Below, piece after piece: positions 47,072 through 57,471 of a DNA stretch of 64,000 nucleotides. Both the position numbers and the translations under genes were made by a program. Below the pieces are notes generated by a model. It saw only the letters and a list, made by a program, of their open reading frames with translations, did no database searches and had not been told where the DNA came from. Each line of letters begins with the position of its first letter. The stretch's first letter is position 1. Source of the DNA: Hemileia vastatrix (taxonomy: Eukaryota > Basidiomycota > Pucciniomycetes > Pucciniales > Zaghouaniaceae); assembly GCA_030280995.1 (NCBI GenBank), contig JASXTE010000013.1, forward strand, positions 11,067,001 to 11,131,000. Direction: 5' to 3'.

Positions 47072-48314
47072 ATGGTTGAATATCTGTTAACCTTGGAGAG
47101 GCCAGAGAGTTGTGATGATGACACTTGGGTGGCAATCAAGAAGAAAATTCCTGGTTTCTATGTGTCAGGAAGAAGTTTGATGAGGAGGATAAATCCAAAT
47201 CCTCAAGTTGTGGTGACTCAGAAGAAGGGTCAAGAGTTGGTGTTGAAGTCTTTGCATGTAGACCTTGGTAATAGAGGCTTTGGGGAGACTTATATAAGAG
47301 TAGCAGACAGATTTTGGTGGCCAGGTATGAAGTTGGCTGTACAGGGTTGGGTTTCATCTTGTGAAGAATGTCAAAGGAGGAGTCACTTGAAGCCTAAAGA
47401 GGTTGGCCATGCTATTGTGGAATCAACTGTGTTTGGAAGAGTCAGTTTGGATGCTGTCCATCTCAAGGAGGGTAGGTATAAGTACTTGATTGTTGCTAGG
47501 GATGATTTGTCTGGTTGGGTGGAGGCAGCGTCTCTGGTTAATTTGACTGCCAAGAATGTGGCAGAATTTTTGAAGAAGGAATGGGTGTTTAGATATGCGT
47601 TGATGAATTTGTTGACTGTTGATGGTGGGCCAGAGTTTGAAGCTGATTTCAAAGAAGCTGTAGCAAATATTGGTTCTAAAGTCAGGGTGGCTACACCTTA
47701 TTATCCTTAAGCTGAAGATATGGTTGAAAGAGGCCATCAAGTTATTAAGAATGCTTTGGTGAAGATGTGTGAAGATAGTGCTGAAAAATGGAGGCATTAT
47801 TTATCCTTGGTGTTATTTGCTGATAGGGTCACTGTGAAGAGGAAAACTGTCTATTCTCCTTATGAGTTAATGTTTGGTCAGAAAGCTGTTCTACCAGTGG
47901 ACTTGGAAGCTTTCCCTTATCTTGGAATTGATTGGGATGACGTGCACTCAACAGAAGATTTTCTCTGTGCCAGGATGCAACAGTTGGAATGTAGAGAGGA
48001 ATTTCAAGAGAAGTCTTACTCTAGAATGATGAAGATAAGAAATCAATCAGTCAGATACTGGGAAAGAAGTTAGCTCATAGACTCAGTAATCCCTTGAAAC
48101 CTGGTTGTTTGTTTTGCTGTATAATAGAAGTTTGGAGAGTCAGTGGGGAAAAATGTTTTCTGACAGATAGAATGGGCCTTACAGAGTCAGATCTCAGGTT
48201 TCTGGAGGTTCTTATGTTCTGGAAGAGTTGGATGGTGCAGTCTTGAAGAAGAGAGTGGCTGCTGATCAGGTGAGGATATTTTACCCAAGAGGCACTAGAA
48301 GTGAAGTAGTTTGA
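47072..48314 (+). pseudogene. Family C integrase
   Basis: A 47072-47710 frame with the zinc finger (GETYIRVADRFWWPGMKLAV...CEECQRR) and the first two catalytic Asp (VSLDAVH; TVDGGPEFE), a TAA at 47708, then 47720-48073 with the Glu (MVERGHQ) and YSPYELMFGQKAVLP. The C-terminal block NGPYRVRS...GGSYVLEELDG...RIFYPRG is readable at about 48168-48311 in another frame. No chromodomain is seen, unlike families A and B. Confidence 0.82.
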
Positions 48315-49494
48315 CTCTGCAATGAGGATAAACTATGGACCATTCTTTAAATTTTGAATTTTGGTGGTGCTGTGCATCTATTTTGCTGAAAACTTATTTT
48401 TTAGAAGTTACCCATGGGTGGGGCTTCTAGATTTTATTTTGAAAGTGTGGGGGTGACTGATGGGCTAGCTGCTCTATCAACAGTTACCCCAGATTTTCTG
48501 TTTCCAACCCCTTCTCTTAATTTGTTTGAACCCTAGTATTGGTTTTTTTCACAGGTTTTAGTCCTCCATGACTTTAAACTGGATATTCTTTTGGTTTTCA
48601 AGTGCTGGACTCTTCATGCTTGTTGGTTTTGGTTTATTGTGTTAAATGTTGTGTTTTTGTTAGAAGGTACCCAGGGGAGGGCTTCTAAATTATATTTTTC
48701 TCAAGTGTGGGGGTAAGTGATGAGCTGGCTTCACTGTAGTAAAGCTACCCTATAATGTCTGTTTCAAGTATTTTGTTTGTCATAGTTGAATCATAGTTCT
48801 GGTTTTTGTTATTCAGGTTTCTAGTCCACTATGACTTTAAACTGGCTTGAGACTGACTTCTTTGTTTCTTTTGGATTGGTGGTGGATCACTGGTTGTCTC
48901 CCATCATTTTTACTTGTTGGAGGGAGCCCACCCAGTGATCATTTCCTTGGACTGGACTTTCTATGGAGCTGGATTTTTTCTTTTTCTTTCTTTGATTTTT
49001 GTGTCTATGGTTGTGTTAGATAGTAGTTTTAGATTATTTCCTTTTTTCTCTTTTTTTCTTTTCATTTTTTTATGGGGGTTATTAGGATATAAAGAGGGAA
49101 AAATCACAAAATTATGGTGTTACCACATCAGGGTCACCTGGATGTGGGCAAGCATTGATGAGGAAAGGCTCATCAATTGGCAAGGCAATGCTATTTTATT
49201 TTTTTCTCTTTACTTCATTTTTTTTCTGTGTTTCATTTTTTTATTATTTTCTTTAATTTCTAATTTTTTATTTCAAATAATTTAAAATTTATTTAAAGGT
49301 GTATCCACATCAAGAAGCACTTGAATGTGGGTAAGGTATAAATGGATCAGCTCATCAATTGGATGGGGGATACCATTTGTAATAATTATTTATTTCATAT
49401 TATTATTCATTTCATTTTACTTTCTCATTGTTGGGAAATTTTGTTTGATTATTTTCAAGTTTTTTTTTTTTAGTATGTTAGTAGTTTAGAAGTT
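48315..49494 (+). other. Family C 3' region with internal duplications
   Basis: Non-pol sequence. Two pairs of direct repeats: 'agaagttacccatggg..gggcttctagat...gtgtgggggt' (about 48400) against 'agaaggtacccaggggagggcttctaaat...gtgtgggggt' (about 48660), and 'ccacatca.....cctggatgtgggcaag' (about 49120) against 'ccacatcaagaagcacttgaatgtgggtaag' (about 49305), each followed by 'gctcatcaattgg'. The frame at 48914 (123 codons, F-rich) is in this repetitive part and shows no domain. Confidence 0.65.
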
Positions 49495-49925
49495 AAAAAT
49501 AAAATAAAAATAAAAATAAAAAATAAAAATAAAAATAAAAATAACAATAAAAATAAAAATAAAAATAAAAATAAAAATAAAAATAAAAATAAAAATAAAA
49601 ATAAAAATAAAAATAAAAATAAAAATAAAAATAAAAATAAAAATAAAAATAAAAATAAAAATAAAAATATAAATAAAAATAAAAATAACAATAAAAATAA
49701 AAATAAAAATAAAAATAAAAATAAAAATAAAAATAAAAATAAAAATAAAAATAAAAATAAAAATAAAAATAAAAATAAAAATAAAAATAAAAATAAAAAT
49801 AAAAATAAAAATAAAAATAAAAATAAAAATAAAAATAAAAATAAAAATAAAAATAAAAATAAAAATAAAAATAAGAATGGAAATGAAAATAAAAATAAAA
49901 ATAAAATAAAAATAAAAAATAAATA
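49495..49925. repeat. Hexanucleotide array (AAAAAT)n, ~70 copies
   Basis: A near-perfect aaataa repeat with few interruptions (taacaata near 49540 and 49687; aagaatggaaatg near 49870). It lies within the 3' region of the family-C element. The minus-strand frame of L/F repeats is an artefact. Confidence 0.95.
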
Positions 49926-50068
49926 AAGATAAAACAAATTTTATATGTGTATATCTTCTAGTTATTATTATTCTCTCTATTTAGTGAATTATTAATTTTT
50001 ATTTATTTATTTATTTAATGACGGGATAAAGAAGCCTCCGGCAATTTTTCCAGATTATGTTGGCATTT

Positions 50069-50967
50069 TTAATTTTTGTTAGGATTGAAGGTAGAACTGT
50101 GTTCTTTGTGATTTAGATGGCTGGAAAGAGTATATGGATTGTAATGGTCAGGTACCAGATTAAAAGGTAAACTTTTTGAAGAAGTGGAAGAAGTGGGAAT
50201 AGAGTGCTGGAAAGTGTGCTTGATTATTCTGGACATCTTCCAGTGGTCATCAAGGAGATGTTTACTCATATTATTTTTAAAATCATTCAATAGACCATGG
50301 AGGGCAAAGGCCTTGAGCATGTTTGAACACATCATGCTTAGGTGTTGCTTCATGTCAGTGTAATCCAGTGTCAAAGTAGTCTCTAAAGGTTGGCCAATCC
50401 CAATTGCAGCTTCAGGAGGTGGGGGTTCAACTAAACAGAAGAATTGGATCAGTAATTATTCTCTGTTAAAGAAATTGTATTTTTTTTATTTTGGTACTTA
50501 CAGATTGGGAGTTCTTCAAATTTTTATGCAGCTGGAATCTGGATAGCTGAAAAGTGTTTAATGGATGTTGTAGGAGGGTCCAATAGATTGAGGGAATGGG
50601 TTTTCATGGTCATCCTCTAAACGGTGTTGAGAAGAAGAAGGAGAAGAAGGAGGCTCCTGTGGCCTGGTTAGAGCAGCAGGGCTTTTGTTGTTGTTGTTGT
50701 TTTTTATATCATTTCTTGGCGCAGGATGGTTAGATACTGGTGGAGGAGTGCCAGGTTGGTTGAAGGTGGATCAGGTTGAGGCCAAGGAGAAGATGTTGAA
50801 GAGGAAAATGGACCAGGTCTGAAACAAGTCTTTTTCCTAGATTGACAGACATCATAGGTAGGTCTGTAGGGATGAGCCAGTATTGTGATGGTACAGATTA
50901 GATTGTTGTCAATGCAGTATTTGCAAGGACCCATGTCAGTAGAAGATTTTGAAAGAAAGCTGAACAT
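50069..50967 (-). pseudogene. Antisense spliced ORF in family C, Zn2Cys6-like
   Basis: Minus strand, converging on pol. Exon 1 begins at ATG 50967 in ACCACCATG (MFSFLSKSSTDM) and carries GPCKYCIDNNLICTIT...PTYDVCQSRKKTC. The cysteines read CX2CX6C-X12-Y-X2-CX6C, which is a Zn2Cys6 pattern with one Cys replaced by Tyr. An S/P/N-rich part follows, with a stop near 50704 and similarity carried on in another frame. A GT-AG intron of 71 bp (50501-50431, GTAAGT...TTTAG) joins NL to EPPPPEAAIGIGQPLETTL in frame, and exon 2 (50430-50069) adds MKQHLSMMCSNMLKAFALHGLL. The function is unknown; a DNA- or RNA-binding role is only suggested by the cysteines. It is degenerate in this copy. Confidence 0.55.
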
Positions 50968-51015
50968 GGTGGTTGTGATGAAGGAGAATGTGGGAATTCT
51001 CAATTGGAGGGAGGA

Positions 51016-52102
51016 TGTGGTCTTCCAACATTGGTGGAGCCCTTTGTTGGTCTATTTGGCATTGTTTTGATATGTCTTAAATGGAATTGTTTAATAATTG
51101 AGTGTTTTTCTAGAATTTTTCAGAAATTTTGGGACTACAGGTATGTGGGTACTACCATTGGATAGCCCCGGGTTTTCTCTATATTTTATGTCTTTATGTA
51201 ATTTTTAAGATTTTAAGTATTAAGGGGTTAATTCCTCATTTTTCATTTAGAAAGATGGCTGTCTAATTTTGTTTTTCCTGTTTTATGGGCTAACTTTAAG
51301 TCTTAGAGTTAAGTTCTTAGTACCATTAGAATGAGCTAGTTTTGCTCAAAATTTTATGTCTCAATGTTGCTATAGCCTAATTTTGTGTTTTAAAGTATTA
51401 AGTAGTTGTAGTAGATTTTTCTAATTATTTTGGGTATTTTTGGAGGTTTTTGGTGGTTTTCTGACTTCAGGGTGGTACAGCCAACTCAGGCAGGCCTCCC
51501 AACGTCAGGAAGACCACCTGCCTTGGTTCTAGAAGGCTGGGAAGCCTTTCTAGAGGGGTTTTTTTCAAATTGGCAGTCAAGAATACCAGATTTGTTGGTG
51601 TGCATGGGCTCTTAGATAGTGGTCTGTGTGTACATAGTGAAGAAGACAGTTTGGGGCAACCTTATTTATGATACGATCATCCGGAGGTGATATCCTTGTT
51701 CCTTACTCAGTTTTCACTCTTTTTTTGCCACAATTGGCTGTGTTTGTTGCAAGGTTAGTTCTTCATTTAACTCAACTTTGGCAACTGTTTTCTCTGGTGT
51801 AGCTTTGCAACCTACATCAAGTATTATTTCTGTTTCCTGTGCAACAAGTGCACAGTGTTTGTTTTTCTGGTGTGGATTTTTCTGAATTTCAGGTTCTCTT
51901 TGGTCTGTAGTTTATCTAAGCTACTGTCATGACTTGTAAAGCAGTCAAGAAGATTTTTGGAAGGGGTATTGTAAAAGTCCCTGATTTACTGTAGCAAGTA
52001 AATCTCACCTGGTATTTCTCAAAGGGACAGGGGTTTTTCTCTCCAGTTTTACTCCAACTCTCTTGGTCAAGGCCTATAGCTAGTACTATAGGATTGTCTA
52101 CA
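51016..52102 (+). repeat. 3' LTR, family C element
   Basis: 1087 bp, TGTGGTCTTCC...GGATTGTCTACA, preceded by the polypurine GGAGGGAGGA. It differs from the 5' LTR at many sites, so the insertion is not recent. Confidence 0.92.
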
Positions 52103-52852
52103 ACGTCTTTTTTGTTTCTTATCTTATTATTAATTATATTATATTTACTTTAAAATTACTTGTAATAAATTAACTAATTAAAATAAGTAAATTTAGTAAA
52201 TATTTAAATTAATATTAATGTACCTTATATTTTTTGTTCCATTTGACTGTTGTCAATGACATGTTAAAGAGATAAAAATATACTAATACTAAAAATGAAA
52301 AAAATTAAAATTAGTTTATTTAAAATACTCAAATTATATTAAATTCTAAAAATTGAAAATTCAAATTGTTTTTTACTTAGTGTGACATTTAAAAGTGAAC
52401 TTTAAAATATATCAAATAAATAAATATATTTTAAAATATATTTTATTGGCGCATCTTTTTAGTACTCACTGTTATATGTAATTTCTTATGTTGAAAGGAT
52501 CTTTTCTCTCACACCCTTGTATGTAGGCTTCTTAACTTCATGTGCTCTCTCTCCTTTTTTGCCTATAAAAGGCCTTCCACTTTGTGCTGTTTTTCTTCAT
52601 TCAATACTCTTTAGATTTTTATTATATACAACCAATAAAAATCTATTACTAATATAACTGGTTAACTCATTACATTTTGCGTAATTTAAATCCTTTTAAT
52701 TAAAAATAAAATATTCCCTTACCTTTTATTTGAGTGATAAATTATAAAAGATAAAAGCTACATAATTTTGCTTTGAAACTCTTCAGTTATCCACCTTACA
52801 CTGCCGTTGGACCAATGTTAAAGCCTTCTAGACCAATTAGGATCCCTTGAAA
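52103..52852 (+). repeat. 5' LTR of A3, right part
   Basis: AT-rich sequence ending 'ccttctagaccaattagg' and CCTTGAAA. It corresponds to the A2 LTR end (TTCTAGACCAAAAGC...CCTTGACA). The conserved promoter-like piece 'cctataaaaggcc' is near 52562. The LTR start is at 40469-40532. Confidence 0.78.
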
Positions 52853-53830
52853 GTTGGAAGCTTTTCCAAATTGTTGTCAACACATTGTTATCTGGATGCC
52901 GGCAACCAAGGGACCTACAACTACAAGGACCAATAAGGACTTGTGGACAACTGAAAAATAACAAACATCATAAATCACGTGACTTATCTTTTTTTCTGCT
53001 ACTGGGAATCAAACCTCGCCCCAAATCTAAGGTTTATATAGGTGTTTTTGTCCTTTATACTTGTAGTGGCTATACCAGTTACTATCTGTAGGTCTCACTC
53101 TGATTATTTCATTTTTCATGTATATCTTTTTATTCAAACTCTGTAGTGGAATTAATTTGTTCACATTACAGGGGGAGGTGCCTGGTAGATAATAATTTTT
53201 TAAAAAAAATTTCCTACTTGACCAAGATAGAGCAATACTGTTCTTAGTCCTATAAGTAATAAAATTATTTTAATAATATATATTATTTTTTTTAATTATT
53301 TCAGTTGAAAATTGTCCTGATAATTAAAATTTTATTTTTTTGTTTCAGTTGGCAATTTTCCTGGAAGTGATATAATAAATATATAAATTATCTAAATTAA
53401 TTATATTAAATTACTTATTACTTCAGTTGGCATTTAAGTCCTTTTAATAAAAATTTCAGTTGAATCATAGTCCTGACAATTATATATCAATATATATAAC
53501 TAATTGACATTCGTATTAATTATTCCAGTTGACCTTTTGTCCTGATAATTAAAAAATTATTTTATTATTTCTGTTGATTCATTTTGAATTCTAGTAATAA
53601 AATATAAATATCTTGAGTAGTTTAGATAAAAATTGTTATAATTAATTCAGTTGATTTTTTGTCTTGATAAATAATATATTTTCATGATTCCAGTTGATTA
53701 AATAATCCTGATAATTAATTTTATACCTGAAATATTTTTATTTTTTTTCTTTATTTTTCTTTTAAAAAAGATAAATAATAACTTATTTAAATTTAAATTT
53801 TTCTTTCTCTCAGTTCAGTTATACACAACA
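52853..53830 (+). other. A3 leader with iterated CAGTTGA motif
   Basis: After the LTR comes GCTTTTCCAAATT, which aligns with the primer-binding-site region of A2. GGGAATCAAACCTCGCCCC near 53004 matches A2. A conserved block (TTGACCAAGATAGAGCAA..GTTCTTAGTCC) lies near 53219-53252, and from 53300 to 53710 there are seven or eight copies of a motif like TTCAGTTGA..TTTTGTCCTGATAAT. The 68-codon frame at 52885 crosses this leader and is not supported as a gene. Confidence 0.65.
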
Positions 53831-55782
53831 ATGACTGATCAAAGTGCTTCTGCTGGTTGTGATGAGGAACTAGACTTGATTGATTATGATGAGACTTCTA
53901 AAAGTTCTACTTTGACTACAAAACTTGCTCAAATTAATCAATTATTGGACCAATCAGGATGTGGAAATGCAAGAAATAGAGATAAAAGTGGAAAAGACTG
54001 CTCTGGATCAAAAGCCCTCAGAAGAGCTTCCAAGAGGATTCAAGATAAAAAAGATGCCCTTGCAACAGCAAGTCAGCAACTTCTCCACTCACGTCAAGGA
54101 TTTGAGAACAGAAAACCTCAAACTAAAATCAAAAATAGAAATTCTAGAAGAAAAGGTAAGAAAAATAGAATCCTTTCTTCAAGAGAAGAGGAAACCTCCT
54201 CCAGCAACAAAAGCCCTTCCACAATTGGCTCCTCAACAACAGGAAAAGGTGGAGGTTTCAAAATAGAAATGGGACTGGCTGAACACCCAGTGGGACTACC
54301 TCCAGGCCCAACAACAACAGAAAGCTCCTCAGGCAGGTCCTTCCAGAACCAATCAGTTCAACCCAACACCTCCTCACCCCTACCAAGGAGGAAGAAAGAG
54401 GAAGAACAATCAAATTCAGTGTTTTCCAAAAACATGGAAAGCCCCTCTATTGAATCTCAAGTATCCTTTCTTGTTACTGATTCAGTTCCTTCAGGTAATT
54501 CTCAAAGAGGAGATGATAACTTGAGACCAGTAGAGGCTGGCTGTAGTCAGCAGATTGCTCAATATTCTAATGTAAATAATCCTTTTCTATTGATTGCTAC
54601 TTAAATGATAAATCCTGATATGGATATTATTGATGAAACACTTGATCCTGAATTTTATGAGAATCTGGAAAATTATTCTTTTTCCCTATAAAGAAATACT
54701 CCAGATGTAGCTAACATTAATTATAAATATTTGAGGGATATTATGGATAAACAAAAACATATTATGAACAACATGCAATTGACTCAGAAATTTAATAGTT
54801 TGATGACTGAACAAGGTTATAAAGCATTGAGGAGTGAATTAAAAAGAGTTTCTGATGAATTGTTTCAGTGCAAAGTAACTCATGAAAAGAAAGTTGCTTT
54901 GTGGCAAAATATCACGAATGATTTGTCTAAGTTACAAGACACTGTGTCTATCTGTTGCCAGGAACTAGAGGGACATAATTTGAACTTAAAGAGACTAAGT
55001 GACCATTATTCATCTTTGAAAAATAAGAACCAATTATATTTTACAACCATCAATGAGACATTATCTAGTATTCCAAGATTGAAGACTAGGCTAACAACCA
55101 TTGAAGAGAAGTTGAATTCATTGTTACATGACAAAAAGTATTCTTAAATTCTTTGAAAGAACCTGTTGCACAAGATACTCCAATCGTACCTGTCCCTGGT
55201 TCATCTAAAGTAAAACCAGTGCAAGAAATGCCTGTAGATATTCCTGAGTTTCCATCAAAAATTGATGATGCACCTTGTTCATCTACAGAAGGGATAAAAA
55301 AATGTGATTACTTCCCAGTTAAAGAAGTTACATCTTCTTCTCACTAAAAAACAAGCTTTTAATAAGGAGACTGCTTCAAATCAAAAGAATTGGCCAAAAC
55401 TTGACCAATATCCAACATTTGATGGTGATTCCTCCTCTGATTGGCAGCAATTTATTTGCAGGATTGATAATCTGAAAAATTCTTACAAACTTCCAGATGA
55501 AGAAATTGTTTCAAAATTAATTTATTTATTTACCAATGTATCCCTAATGTGGTATGAATCTGTCCTTTTAGATAAAAATGACTACTCATGGGAAGATTGG
55601 GAGAAATTAATTTAAGCACAATTTTCTGGTTCCAAGTTTAGGTTAGCTCACCAAAGGCAGTATGAGAAAGCTAGATATAGCTCTTCTTCTACGGAAAAAC
55701 CTATTGAGTTCCTGATAAAGATTGTGAAGATCCTGAAGGCAATGGACCCAAATATGAATTTTGAATTATGGAAGTACAGGAT
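53831..55782 (+). pseudogene. A3 gag, cut by A4
   Basis: The start is at ATG 53831 (MTDQSASAGCDEELDLIDYDE). The first 257 codons are open, with a stop at 54602; further stops (near 54688) and a frameshift near 55147 follow. In order: charged N-terminus, S/P-rich part over ORF-B, coiled coil (HIMNNMQLTQKFNSLM; ISICCQELEGHNLNLKRL), capsid block (NQKNWPKLDQYPTFDGDSS; WYESVLLDKNDYSWEDWEKL), ending inside the capsid (MNFELWKYRI) where A4 begins. It is closest to A2 by eye. Confidence 0.83.
53967..54430 (+). pseudogene. ORF-B of A3, +1 frame, with one stop
   Basis: The first supported ATG is in QDVEMQEIEIKV (53967); the frame is open further upstream to 53925. Modules: ELPRGFKIKKMPLQQQ, a coiled coil (NFSTHVKDLRTENLKLKSKIEILEEKV), then VEVSK and a TAG at 54264 in place of the first Trp of the core (KWKWDW in A4). 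After the stop the frame keeps the family wording (KWDWLNTQWDYL; PHPYQGGRKRK; PKTWK). The end-of-ORF TGG TAA is TGG AAA here. It has one nonsense change from being intact. Confidence 0.5.
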
Positions 55783-56960
55783 TGTCAGCCTAAATATCCT
55801 TAGGACTGAGTATTTCTTATGCTTAAAATAAGATAACCTTAACTAGATTAAGCTTATATCTTAAAAATAAGGTTAAAATAATAATATATATTATTTTATT
55901 ATATATATATATAATTATTATTCTATTATATAATTTATAATAGTTTAAATAGCTTATCCATGGCCTAATAATACTTATTAAGGTGTTAATGGAGTCATAA
56001 TATACTTATCTTAAGTGATATGAAGTAATTATTGACATACATAAGCTTATATGTATACATAAATCTCATATTCAGTGAAATATGCAGTATATTATGTATA
56101 TTTAGGTATATAAGTGGGTTTTAGCCCCTTAATAGCCTATAACCTTTGTTTTTCTGCTTATTTTAGGTAATATGGACGAAATCAGTGGACTCACAAAGCC
56201 TACAGAAGCATAGACACCTATATCAGGCGCATACACCCAGTTTGGACAACTAAAATTACTTCCTTGGATGGTTATTCACAGATTTATTGGTTGGAAAGAA
56301 GTTTTTGGGTTAATGTGGATGCTTGGGGATGTTATTGGGGGCTTGGACATTTTATTTGTTTCCTTTATATGCTTTTAGTTTCATTAAATCTCTTTTTGAT
56401 CATTTATTTTACCTGTTTCTTTATGGTATCCGCTTTTTTCTGGGTTTTCTATTTATGGTATGACTCTGTGTTATTATTAATAGTGATGGAGGGTCCTTAC
56501 TGGAGGTCTGGGTGTTGAAACTGCTTGAAGTGGACGCCATGGGGAGGTGATGGGCCCTCACAGTGCTGTAATTGCCGGGGATAGCAGTGACATCATCTGG
56601 ATTGAAGGTCTGTGCACTCCAGTGGATTTGGGTATAAGTAAGGAGGGATTTTGACGGTTTATTATCATCATTCAATTACTACACTTCAAACAAACACTAC
56701 AATACAATTATTAGTATTCAGAAATATATTATAAAAGCCCTTATAAATTGATATTATCTTTATAAAATCTATAACTATATTTTATTCTTCTATTTTCCAC
56801 CACTAGCACACATTTAAATCCAAGTATTGTGAGTTTTATTTGAGTATAACTATTCTATTAGTCCTCCCCTGAGGTTTAATCACTAAATCATTTATTAATA
56901 AGTAGTAGGACCATAAAATAACACTATTATTTCATACTTATATACTAGACTATACTGACA
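55783..56960 (+). repeat. 5' LTR of A4
   Basis: 1178 bp, TGTCAGCC...ATACTGACA, with a (TA)n run near 55905. It matches the solo LTR at 30248-31413 throughout. Its first 8 bp (TGTCAGCC) are shared with A1 and A2 although the bodies differ. The 84-codon frame at 56264 is LTR sequence. Confidence 0.93.
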
Positions 56961-57471
56961 ATTGGGGGTCTTTCCTTATATTTTACTTATTATTTAGTAT
57001 AAGCCTTGGGACGTGATTTTTACCTTAGTACAGCTCAAAATTAACCAAATATTTGGGTCTGCTAAATATTAGTGGGTCATCATAACTCATTGATTGCGGA
57101 AAAGAACCCTTATAATAATTGTACTAATTTTTTATCATAAAAATTAGATATTTACAGTAGTAACTGTACCCAATATAAACCCAATTTCACTTGGTATTTG
57201 GACACCAATATAACACCCAATAAAATTGGTATTTGGCTAAAGCTTGGTAAGCTAATAATTCACCCTTATAGAGGTCTAGTTAAACTTATTATTATATTTT
57301 TAACAGATTTTTTCGAATTTTTCTTATATTTTATTTAAATAAATAAAGATATAAATTTGGGGTAAGCTCCATTGCTTTTTTATTAGTAATATAATTGCTA
57401 ATATTATTTGTCTACTAATTCCACAGAGTTTTTTCCTTTTGTAGACATAAAATATTGTTATTCTGAACAAT
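56961..57471 (+). other. A4 leader
   Basis: Begins ATTGGGGGTCTTTCC, which aligns with ACTGGGGACCTTTCC of A1, so it is a likely primer-binding site. The repeated CAGTTGA motif of A2 and A3 is not obvious. Three short words ('cccaatataa', 'cccaatttcacttggtatttgg', 'cacccaataaaattggtatttgg' at 57170-57235) form a small local repeat of 'aattggtatttgg' type. There is no open frame. Confidence 0.6.

Larger units (their letters stand above)
40533..52102 (+). mobile_element. Ty3/gypsy element, family C, full length
   Basis: 11,570 bp with two 1087-bp LTRs (40533-41619, 51016-52102), a primer-binding-site-like TGGCACCC after the 5' LTR, gag and pol in many broken frames up to about 48314, then 2.7 kb of non-pol sequence. 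That last part holds internal duplications, a hexanucleotide array and an antisense spliced ORF. It is inserted in the A3 5' LTR. The flanking 5-mers are CACAC and ACGTC, so no clean target duplication is seen. Confidence 0.9.
40469..55782 (+). mobile_element. Chromovirus A3, plus strand, doubly interrupted
   Basis: Pieces: 5' LTR start 40469-40532, LTR remainder 52103-52852, leader 52853-53830, and gag 53831-55782, where it is cut by A4. The LTR is split by the 11.57-kb family-C element. The first 64 bp (CAGCCAGGCTGCTAGACTTACC...TTACTGGGATGAAGCCACAC) match the A2 LTR start, and the end (TTCTAGACC...CCTTGAAA) matches the A2 LTR end (TTCTAGACC...CCTTGACA). Its pol and 3' LTR must lie beyond A4, outside the window. 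Confidence 0.85.

Noticed and set aside
48914..49285. F-rich 123-codon frame as a membrane protein
   Set aside because: It lies in a T-rich, duplicated part of the family-C element, with no conserved start and no match to its sister repeat.
49470..49937. 155-codon L/F frame on the minus strand
   Set aside because: A product of the (AAAAAT)n hexamer array.
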